DNA from: Caulobacter sp. B11
GTDB lineage: Bacteria > Pseudomonadota > Alphaproteobacteria > Caulobacterales > Caulobacteraceae
Assembly: GCF_002737765.1 (NCBI RefSeq)
Contig: NZ_PEGG01000018.1
Coordinates: 1 to 14,212, forward strand
Length of the DNA: 14,212 nt
Direction of reading: 5' to 3'
Positions 7,250 to 14,212 of the stretch are shown here, one piece after another. Position numbers and translations under genes: made by a program. How positions within the stretch are numbered: the stretch's first letter is position 1; every line of letters begins with the position of its first letter. The notes under the pieces are model-generated. The model saw only the letters and a list, made by a program, of their open reading frames with translations. It was not told the DNA's origin and made no database searches.

Positions 7250-7322
7250 TCCGCCACGCTCCCGAGCCTTTCGACGTGTAAGATAGGCCGCGACGCCTTC
7301 GCCTGAATTCCGGATCTCGCCC

Positions 7323-10300
7323 ATGGGCGCGATCACCGTTCCTTGTTTCGAGACCCGCATGTCCGTGACCCAAGCCCGCCGCGCCTCGCCCTTCCGATCG
7401 CCCCTGGAAACCTGGTCGGTGGTTGGACTGGCGACCGTCCTCGCCTTCTTCCTGATCAGCGGCGCGATCGCCTATCGCAACATCGAGATCCTGCGGAAGA
7501 ACAACGAGCGGATCCAGCATACCCACAGCGTGCTCATCGCGATCAGCGACCTGCTGTCGACGGCGCAGGAAGCCGAAACCGGCCAGCGCGGCTATCTACT
7601 GACCGGCAAGGACCAGTACCTCGAGCCCTATAACCGGGCGGTGTCCGACGTCGCCGTTCGGACCGATGCGCTCGCGACCCTGACCCAGGACAACCCGACC
7701 CAACAGGCCAATCTGCTTCCGGTCCGCCGCCATATCGACGCCAAGCTGGCCGAGCTCAAAACGACCATTGACCTCAGTCGCCTTCAGAGCCGGCAGGCGG
7801 CGATCGCCACGGTGGCGAGCGACCGGGGCAAGGTCGAGATGGACGCCGTCCGAACGCATCTCGATGTCATGCGCGCCGAGGAGGTTCGTCTCCGCAGGGC
7901 CTGGCTCGCAGAAATGAAGGACGCCAACCGCACGACCCTGGCCAGCAGCGTCATCTCGACCCTGCTCGGCGCGCTGTTGACGGTCGCCGTCTTCCTGCTG
8001 ATCCGCCGAGGCGCCCGACAGCGGGCGCGGCAGGAATGGCTGCAACTGGGCCAGGTCGGGCTTTCGACCGCCATGATGGGCGAACAATCGGTCGAGGCGC
8101 TCGCCGACAGCATCCTGGCCTTCCTGGCGCGCTTTGTCGGCTTCCAGGCCGGCGCGCTGTTCAAGGGCGAGAACGGCGAGTTCTACCGCGCCGCGGCCCT
8201 GGGCATTCCGGCGGACGCGGATGTGCCACGCCGCTTCAAGCTCAAGGAAGGCCTGCTGGGACAGGTCGCCGCCGATGGTCAGCCGATGACCCTGCACGAC
8301 GTGCCGGACGGCTATATGGCCATTGGCTCGGGCCTCGGCCACGACAAGCCGAGGCACCTTGTCATCGTCCCGGCCCGCGCCGATCAGGTCATCAACGGCG
8401 TCATCGAGCTCGGCTTTCTGCATCCGGTCGACGACCTCGTTCTCGAACTGCTGGACCAGGCGTCGGCCGCGATCGGCATCGCCCTGCGCTCGGCGCGCTA
8501 TCGATCGGAACTGCAGGCCGTCCTCGAGGAAACCCTGCGCCAGTCCGAGGAGCTGCAGGTCCAGAGCGAGGAGCTGCGCGTTTCCAACGAGGAGCTTGCC
8601 GAACAGAGCGGCGCGCTGCGGGAAGCCCAGACTCGCCTCGAACAACAACAGGTCGAGCTTGAGCAGACCAACAGCCAGCTGGAAGAACAGGCCCGAACCC
8701 TGGAAGCGCAGCGCGACGACCTGGAGCGCACGGCCGTGGCGGTGCAGTTGAAGGCCCGGGAACTGGAACAGGCCAGCCAGTACAAGACCGACTTCCTGGC
8801 AAACATGTCGCATGAGCTGCGCACGCCGCTCAACTCGCTGCTGATCCTGTCCAAGCTGCTCGGCGACAATCCCAACGGCAACCTGACGGGCGAACAGGTC
8901 AAGTACGCCCAGACCATCCAGTCGTCGGGCAATGACCTGCTGACCCTGATCAATGACATTCTGGACCTGTCGAAGATCGAGGCGGGCCACATCCAGATGC
9001 GGCCCGAGAGCCTCCCCCTGCAGCGGCTGACCAGCGACCTGCGGCAATTGTTCCAGCCCGTCGCCGACGAGCGCAAGCTGGTGTTCGAGATCGAGGTGGC
9101 CCCGGACTGCCCGCCGGTCATCGAGACCGATCGCCAGCGCCTGGAGCAGATCCTCAAGAACCTGCTGTCCAACGCCTTCAAGTTCACGGAGGCAGGCAGC
9201 GTCCGGCTGTCGGTCGCGCCGGCGGCCGGCGACCGCATCGCCTTCGCGGTGACGGATTCCGGCATCGGCATCGCCCGCGAGCAGCAGGAAGGCATCTTCG
9301 AGGCCTTCCGCCAGGCGGACGGCACGATCAGTCGACGCTATGGCGGCACCGGACTGGGCCTGTCGATCTCGCGCGAGCTGTCGCGCCTGTTGGGCGGAGC
9401 GATCGCGCTGAAGAGCCAGCCGGGCGAAGGCAGCACCTTCACCATCACCCTGCCGGTGACCCATGATCCCGGTCAAATCGCTCCGCGCGAACAGCCGACG
9501 CGCATCGAAATCGCGCCGGAGGCCCCGTCGCAGGCCGGTCGCCCCGCACCCCTGCCGCAGACCATCGAGGATGACCGCGAGCACCTGACCAGCGGTCGCC
9601 GTGCCCTGCTGGTCATCGAGGACGACGACAAGTTCGCCGCCATCCTGCGCGATCTCGCCCGCGAGATGGGCTTTCAATGCCTCGTGGCCGGCACGGCCGA
9701 GGAGGCGCTGCGCCTGGCCAAGGAACTCAAGCCCAGCGCGGTGATCCTCGACCTGGGCCTGCCCGACCAGTCGGCCTGGCGGTCCTGGATCGTCTCAAGC
9801 GCGACAACGCCACCCGGCACATTCCCATCCATGTGGTGTCGGGCTCCGACCACAGCCAGACGGCCCTGTCGCTCGGCGCGGTCGGCTATCTGGTCAAGCC
9901 GGCCAAGCGGGAGGACCTGGCCGCGGTGCTCACCACCCTGGAAGCCAAGCTGGCCAGCCGGGTGCGCCGCGTCCTGATCGTCGAGGACGACACGGTTCAG
10001 CGCGAGGCGGTCAGCAAGCTGCTGTCGTCCGGCGACGTCGAGACCGTCGGGGTCGGCACCGCCGCCGAATGCCTGGAGCAGCTCGCTCAGAACACCTTCG
10101 ACTGCATGGTCCTGGACCTGTCCCTGCCCGACGCCTCGGGCTTCTCGCTGCTGGAGACCCTAAGCCAGGACGGGCGTCACGCCTTCCCGCCGGTCATCGT
10201 CTATACCGGCCACGACCTGTCGCCCGAGGACGAGCAGCGGCTGCGGCGCTATTCCAGCTCGATCATCATCAAGGGGGCCAAGTCGCCCGAGCGCCTGCTC

Positions 10301-10783
10301 GACGAGGTGTCGCTGTTCCTGCACCAGGTGGTGGCCGAACTGCCGCCCGAGCAGCAGAAGATGATCCAGACGGCGCGCAATCGCGACGCCATGCTCGAAG
10401 GCCGCCGTGTGCTGATCGTCGAGGATGACATCCGCAACGTCTATTCCCTGACCAGCGTGCTGGAGCCCCGCGGGGCCACGGTGCAGATCGCCCGCAACGG
10501 CCAGGAGGCGATTGACGCCCTGGCCAAATCGGCCGGGGATCCCTCCAACGTCATCGACCTGGTGCTGATGGACGTGATGATGCCGGTGCTCGACGGCCTG
10601 GAAGCGACGCGCCGGATCCGCGCCGACGCCCGATGGGCCAGGCTGCCGATCCTGATGCTGACCGCCAAGGCCATGCCCGACGACCAGGAACGCTGCATCG
10701 CGGCGGGCGCGAACGACTACATGGCCAAGCCCCTGGACGTGGACAAGCTGCTGTCGCTCGTCCGGGTCTGGATGCCGCGATAG
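7323..10783 (+). CDS. CHASE3-GAF hybrid histidine kinase with three receiver domains, frameshifted in REC1
   Basis: Corrected length is about 1153 residues. Order: membrane segment 33-51; periplasmic CHASE3 with EAETGQRGYLLTG at 83-95; second membrane segment about 208-227; GAF about 245-390; a long Glu/Gln-rich coiled coil 395-485; HisKA with phospho-His497 in MSHELRTPLN; HATPase with NLLSNAFKF (613), DSGIGI (645) and GGTGLGLS (674); REC1 from 760 with phospho-Asp810; then REC2 (VLDLSLPD) and REC3 (VLMDVMMPVLDG, MAKPLD). It senses an unknown signal and passes phosphate within itself and perhaps onward. The frame from 7323 breaks at 9773-9774: adding one G restores QSGLAVLDRLKRDN, and the second frame then runs to 10783. 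Uncorrected, translation ends at 9977, losing REC2 and REC3. An ATG at 7359 is an equally possible start; neither has a strong ribosome site. CheR follows after 9 bases. Confidence 0.85.
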
Positions 10784-10792
10784 GCATGACCC

Positions 10793-11614
10793 ATGCCTGA
10801 CTCCGTGGTCAATCTCGAGATCCAGCTGCTGCTGGAGGCGCTGTTCCAGCGCTATCACTACGACTTTCGCAGCTATGCGCGGGCGTCGATCAAGCGACGC
10901 CTGGTGCAGGCCCGCGACCAGCTCGGCTTCAGCATTTCAGCCCTGCAGGAGCGGGTGCTGCACGACCCGGCCATGCTGCCGCGCCTGCTCGGCTATCTCA
11001 CCGTGCAGGTCAGCGAGATGTTTCGGGATCCGTCCTATTTCCGGGCGTTGCGCGAGAAGGTCCTGCCGCATCTGCGGACCTATCCCTCCCTGCGGATCTG
11101 GATCGCCGGCTGCAGCAGCGGCGAGGAGGTCTATTCCCTGGCCATCCTGTTTCGCGAGGAGGGTCTCTATCAACGGACCCTGTTCTACGCGACCGACATC
11201 AACCCCGACGCCCTGCGCGCGGCCGAAGCCGGGGTCTTCGCCCTGGACCGGATCCAGAAGTTCACCGAGAACCACCAGAAGTCGGGCGGAAAGTCCTCGC
11301 TGTCCGACTACTACACCGCCGACTATGGGCGGGCCGTCTTCGACAAGGGCCTGCGCGAGCGCGTCGTGTTCTCCGACCACAGCCTGGTGACCGATTCCGT
11401 CTTCGCCGAGATGCACCTGATCTCCTGCCGAAACGTGATGATCTATTTCGACCGGCCGCTGCAGGATCGCGCCATCGGCCTGTTCCGCGACTCGCTGGCC
11501 CGCAAGGGCTTCCTGGGCCTTGGGTCCAAGGAGAGCCTGCGCTTTTCCGATCACGCCGACGCCTTCGCCGACTTCGTGCCGGACGAGAAGATCTATCAAA
11601 GGCGCGAGCCATGA
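10793..11614 (+). CDS. cheR: CheR-type protein-glutamate methyltransferase
   Basis: A 273-residue protein. The N-terminal helical domain (about 1-80) contains FRSYARASIKRRL and ends in TVQVSEMFRDPSYF (70-83). The SAM-binding domain has IWIAGCSSGEEVYSLAI at 102-118, FYATDIN at 131-137 and HLISCRNVMIYFD at 208-220. Function by family: transfers methyl from S-adenosylmethionine to glutamate side chains of signalling proteins. There is no TPR extension. No chemoreceptor, CheA or CheW is in the window, so a chemotaxis role is not supported. It lies in an operon of hybrid kinases, and its stop overlaps the cheB start by ATGA. Such stand-alone CheR/CheB pairs beside CHASE3-GAF kinases are likely to act on a non-chemotactic pathway; the target is unknown. 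Confidence 0.88.
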   Translation: MPDSVVNLEIQLLLEALFQRYHYDFRSYARASIKRRLVQARDQLGFSISALQERVLHDPAMLPRLLGYLTVQVSEMFRDPSYFRALREKVLPHLRTYPSLRIWIAGCSSGEEVYSLAILFREEGLYQRTLFYATDINPDALRAAEAGVFALDRIQKFTENHQKSGGKSSLSDYYTADYGRAVFDKGLRERVVFSDHSLVTDSVFAEMHLISCRNVMIYFDRPLQDRAIGLFRDSLARKGFLGLGSKESLRFSDHADAFADFVPDEKIYQRREP

Positions 11615-12186
11615 CCGGGCCGGCTATCAAGGCGGTGGTGATCGGCGCCTCGGCGGGCGCCGTGCAGGCGCTTTTGACCATCCTGCCGGTCCTGCCCCTC
11701 GACTACGCCCTGCCGGTGCTGGTCGTTGTCCATGTCCCGCCCGACCGCGACAATGCGCTGGTGCCCCTGTTCCAGTCCAAGTGCCGACTGCCGGTCAAGG
11801 AGGCCGAGGACAAGGAAACCCTGATCGGCGGCGTGGTCTATTTCGCCCCGTCCGACTATCACCTGCTCGTCGAGACGAAGGGCGCCCTGGCCCTGTCTAT
11901 GGACGAGCCTGTCAACTATTCGCGTCCGTCGATCGACGTGCTGTTCGAGAGCGCCGCCGACGCCTTCGAGACCGCCCTGGTCGGGATCATTCTCACCGGC
12001 GCCAATCATGACGGCGCGGCGGGCCTCAAGGCCGTGGTCGCGGCGGGCGGCGCGGCGATCGTCGAGGACCCCGCCGAGGCCTATGCCGACGCCATGCCGC
12101 GGGCGGCCCTGCAGGCCTGTCCGGACGCGACGGTCATGAACCTGAACGCCATAACATCGTACCTGTCGACCCTGGGGACCGCATGA
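11611..12186 (+). CDS. cheB: CheB-type methylesterase domain protein without receiver
   Basis: A 191-residue protein made only of the CheB catalytic domain. The catalytic triad is visible as Ser14 in VIGASAGAVQ, His41 in VVVHVPPDR and Asp134 in ILTGANHDGAAG. Family activity is hydrolysis of glutamate methyl esters (and deamidation) on receptors. Classical CheB is about 350 residues with an N-terminal receiver; its absence means this enzyme is not switched by phosphorylation in cis. It overlaps CheR upstream and the REC-kinase gene downstream by four bases each, so all three are translationally coupled. It presumably reverses CheR methylation in this pathway. Confidence 0.88.
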   Translation: MTGPAIKAVVIGASAGAVQALLTILPVLPLDYALPVLVVVHVPPDRDNALVPLFQSKCRLPVKEAEDKETLIGGVVYFAPSDYHLLVETKGALALSMDEPVNYSRPSIDVLFESAADAFETALVGIILTGANHDGAAGLKAVVAAGGAAIVEDPAEAYADAMPRAALQACPDATVMNLNAITSYLSTLGTA

Positions 12187-13337
12187 TGGTCGCGGACGCA
12201 CCGATCAATTTCCTCCTGGTCGACGACCTGGAAGAGAACCTGCTGGCGCTGGAAGCCCTGCTTCAGCGCGACGGCCTGACCTGCCTCAAGGCGCGCTCGG
12301 GCGAGGAGGCGCTGGAGCTGCTTCTGGTGCACGACGTCGCGCTCGCCCTGCTCGACGTGCAGATGCCGGGCATGGACGGGTTCCAGCTGGCCGAATACAT
12401 CCGCGGCAACGCCCGGGCGCGGCATATCCCGATCATCTTCGTCACCGCCGGCAGCGCCGATCTGCAAAGGCGGTTTCGCGGCTACGAGGCCGGGGCGGTG
12501 GACTTCATCCACAAGCCGATCGAGCCGACCGTTCTGCGCAGCAAGGCCAATGTCTTCTTCGATCTGCACCAGCAGCGCCAGCAGATCCAGCGCCAGCGCG
12601 ACGAACTGGAGCTCGCCGCCGAGGCCCTAAGGCGCGCCGATCGTCACAAGGACAGCTTCCTCGCCGTCCTGGCCCATGAGCTGCGCAATCCCGTCGCCGC
12701 CCTGAGCGGCGGCTTTCACCTGCTCAACAAGGACATCTCGCCCGAGCGCGCGGCCGACATCCGCAACCGCATGGACCGCATGCTCACCCACCTGTCGCAT
12801 CTGGTCGATGACCTGCTCGACGCCTCGCGGGTCAGCCAGGGCAAGATCGCCCTGAAGACGGAGCGGGTGGAACTGGGCGAGGTCCTGCGATCGGCGATCG
12901 ATGCGAGCCAGCACAATCTCGACGCCGGCGGGCACCGGTTCATCACCGACCTGCCCAGCGAACCGGTCTGGCTGTGGGCCGATCACACCCGTCTGGCCCA
13001 GATTGTCTCCAACCTTCTCAACAACGCCGCCAAATATACGCCGGCCGGCGGAACGGTCTCGCTCTCGGCCAGGGCCCTGGATGACGCGGTGACGATCAGC
13101 GTTTCCGACACCGGCGTCGGGATTCCCGTCGACATGCAATCGAAGATCTTCGAGATCTTCGCCCAGGTCGAAGCCCATCTGGCCAAGGCGCAGGGCGGCC
13201 TCGGCATCGGTCTGGCCCTGGTCAGGCAGCTGGTGACCCTGCATGGCGGCACGATCGAGGTGGAGAGCGCCGGGCCGAACCTGGGAAGCGTCTTCACCGT
13301 CAGGCTTCCGCTTGAGGCCGTGCCACCCGCCGCTTAG
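12183..13337 (+). CDS. Response regulator-histidine kinase (REC-HisKA-HATPase)
   Basis: A 384-residue cytoplasmic protein. It has an N-terminal receiver (LLVDDLEEN at 11-19, phospho-Asp58 in LLDVQMPGMDG, switch Thr88, Lys111 in HKP), a short coiled coil about 125-155, a HisKA domain with phospho-His165 in AHELRNP, and HATPase motifs NLLNNAAKYT, DTGVGI and GGLGIGLALVR. No membrane segment or signal peptide is present. The receiver-first layout suggests that an upstream kinase, plausibly the hybrid kinase of this operon, phosphorylates it and so controls its own kinase or phosphatase activity. No DNA-binding output domain is encoded in the operon, so the final target lies elsewhere. Two adjacent ATGs (12183, 12186) are possible starts; the first gives the usual ATGA overlap. 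Confidence 0.88.
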   Translation: MMVADAPINFLLVDDLEENLLALEALLQRDGLTCLKARSGEEALELLLVHDVALALLDVQMPGMDGFQLAEYIRGNARARHIPIIFVTAGSADLQRRFRGYEAGAVDFIHKPIEPTVLRSKANVFFDLHQQRQQIQRQRDELELAAEALRRADRHKDSFLAVLAHELRNPVAALSGGFHLLNKDISPERAADIRNRMDRMLTHLSHLVDDLLDASRVSQGKIALKTERVELGEVLRSAIDASQHNLDAGGHRFITDLPSEPVWLWADHTRLAQIVSNLLNNAAKYTPAGGTVSLSARALDDAVTISVSDTGVGIPVDMQSKIFEIFAQVEAHLAKAQGGLGIGLALVRQLVTLHGGTIEVESAGPNLGSVFTVRLPLEAVPPAA

Positions 13338-13353
13338 CGGCGCCGAGGACTGA

Positions 13354-13382
13354 TTGTGCGCGCGCGGCGGCCTGTCTAAAAG
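13354..13382 (+). promoter_or_regulatory. Possible promoter for the TonB-dependent receptor
   Basis: TTGTGC at 13354-13359 and TAAAAG at 13377-13382 are spaced by 17 bases, resembling a housekeeping -35/-10 pair, 29 bases before the TTG start. The gap after the kinase gene is 73 bases with no clear terminator, so read-through is also possible. Pattern match only. Confidence 0.3.
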
Positions 13383-13396
13383 CCTCGAAACAGTCG

Positions 13397-13402
13397 AAGG
13401 GA
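13397..13402 (+). promoter_or_regulatory. Ribosome binding site deciding the TTG start of the receptor
   Basis: AAGGGA lies eight bases before TTG 13411. The protein from this TTG opens directly with a signal peptide, whereas the first in-frame ATG downstream (near 13552) would remove it. Confidence 0.55.
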
Positions 13403-13410
13403 CCACGGCA

Positions 13411-14212
13411 TTGGCGACGGGACGTCTTCGCGGCCGGCTCGGCCTGGCCCTTGGGGCGGTCGTCGGCCTGGCCGCGGTCGGCCCAGCCAGCGCCCAGGAC
13501 GTCGAGGCGATTTCCGTCTGGGGCCGGCGGGCCAACGCGCTTGGCCGGGCGATGTCGGCCAGCGAGGGCCGCGTGGCCTTCAGCGACTTCGCGGCGCGGC
13601 CGTTGTCGCGCCCGGGCGAACTGGCCGAGGTGGTGCCGGGCCTGGCCGCCACCCAGCATTCCGGCGCGGGCAAGGCCAACCAGTATTTCCTGCGCGGCTT
13701 CAACCTGGACCACGGGACCGACCTGGCCGCCTCGCTCGACGGCGCGCCCCTGAACCTGCCGTCCCACGCCCATGGCCAGGGCTATCTCGATCTCAACCCC
13801 CTGACGCCCGAGTTCATCCACGACATCAGCTTCCGCAAGGGTCCCTACGCGGCCGAGAACGGCGACTTCGCCACCGCCGCCGCGGTGGCCTTCGAGACCG
13901 CCGACCACCTGCACGGCGACGGGATTCAAGCCTGGATCGGCCAGAACCAGGCCTATCGCCTGGTCGGCGCCAAGGCCCTGAGCGACAATCTCATCGTCGC
14001 CGCCGACCTGACCGCCGCGCGCGGGCCCTGGACCACCCCGGAAGACCTGAGCAAGGCCAGCCTGCTGGGCAAGGCGCAGGTGGGCGGCTGGTCGATCACC
14101 GCCCTGGCCTACGAGGCGCGCTGGACCTCGACCGACCAGATTCCCCGGCGGGCGGTCGAGGCCGGAACCCTGGGCCGCTTCGACGCGGTCGACGCCACCG
14201 ACGGCGGCGAGA
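13411..14212 (+). CDS. TonB-dependent outer membrane receptor, N-terminal part, truncated by window edge
   Basis: About 267 codons from a TTG start, open to the right edge. Residues 1-28 form a signal peptide (arginines, then GLALGAVVGLAAVGPASA, cleavage before QD). A plug domain follows: VEAISVWGRR could include a TonB-box-like stretch, then RPGELAEVVPGLAATQHSG, KANQYFLRGFNLDHGTD, DGAPLNLPSHAHGQGYLDL, PEFIHDISFRKGPY and ENGDFATAAAVAF. The RGFNLDHGTD and HAHGQGY motifs belong to a recognisable subgroup of TonB receptors whose substrate I cannot name. The role is energised uptake of a ligand across the outer membrane. It is separated from the signalling operon by 73 bases. A link to the peptide operon more than 6 kb away is not supported by position or strand. 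Confidence 0.85.
   Translation, partial: MATGRLRGRLGLALGAVVGLAAVGPASAQDVEAISVWGRRANALGRAMSASEGRVAFSDFAARPLSRPGELAEVVPGLAATQHSGAGKANQYFLRGFNLDHGTDLAASLDGAPLNLPSHAHGQGYLDLNPLTPEFIHDISFRKGPYAAENGDFATAAAVAFETADHLHGDGIQAWIGQNQAYRLVGAKALSDNLIVAADLTAARGPWTTPEDLSKASLLGKAQVGGWSITALAYEARWTSTDQIPRRAVEAGTLGRFDAVDATDGGE

Noticed and set aside
6944..7360. A 138-codon minus-strand frame opposite the CsbD-like gene.
   Set aside because: No domain or ribosome site; it overlaps the stress promoter, and the plus strand has a better explanation (CsbD-like motif, lipobox, ribosome site).
7596..9677. A 693-codon minus-strand frame opposite the hybrid kinase.
   Set aside because: It is complementary to conserved CHASE3, GAF and kinase motifs and shows no family features of its own.
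13411..14212. The TonB receptor as uptake partner for a metal-binding form of the peptide.
   Set aside because: It is on the other strand, beyond a five-gene block of unrelated function, and nothing in the visible part indicates the substrate.
1..14212. CRISPR arrays, tRNA or rRNA genes, insertion sequences, phage attachment sites.
   Set aside because: No regularly spaced repeats, RNA gene signatures, transposase motifs or flanking direct repeats were seen.

Overview
This window is GC-rich DNA from an alphaproteobacterium, most likely a member of the Caulobacterales (Caulobacter or Phenylobacterium type). The evidence is the codon bias, an EcfG/SigT-type stress promoter, GANTC sites in a regulatory region, a CHASE3-GAF hybrid kinase operon with stand-alone CheR and CheB, and a TonB-dependent receptor. 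The genus is an inference. The window has two oppositely oriented blocks that diverge from about 6773-7010.

Left block (minus strand, 6772 down to the left edge): a compact biosynthetic operon for a ribosomally made, post-translationally modified peptide of the thiazole/oxazole (TOMM) class. In transcription order it holds: a 114-residue precursor with a nitrile-hydratase-like leader and a tail ending Cys5-Pro-Cys2-Thr-Cys-Thr; a hairpin; a fused E1-like/YcaO cyclodehydratase; a SagB-type FMN dehydrogenase; a DUF6445-like putative Fe(II)/2-oxoglutarate oxygenase; a B12-binding radical SAM enzyme; and a papain-like (C1) cysteine peptidase cut by the window edge. The simplest reading is that the cysteines become an oligothiazole, two further enzymes may decorate it, and the C1 peptidase may remove the leader. 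No transporter or immunity gene is visible.

Middle (6773-7322): the operon's upstream region, with GTTAAC palindromes and GANTC sites. It is followed on the plus strand by a small CsbD-like stress lipoprotein gene, disrupted by one missing base, behind a good GGAAC-N17-CGTT promoter.

Right block (plus strand, 7323-13337): a signalling operon of a CHASE3-GAF-HisKA-HATPase-REC-REC-REC hybrid kinase (one frameshift inside REC1), CheR, a CheB methylesterase without a receiver, and a REC-HisKA-HATPase protein. The last three are tightly spaced or overlap by ATGA. A TonB-dependent receptor with a TTG start and a signal peptide begins at 13411 and runs off the right edge.

Several genes need single-base corrections, mostly at short G/C runs: the 3' end of the YcaO gene, the 5' end of the SagB gene, CsbD, hybrid-kinase REC1, and probably the radical SAM stop. 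The same kind of lesion across unrelated genes suggests sequence or assembly error more than decay, but this cannot be settled from the sequence alone.
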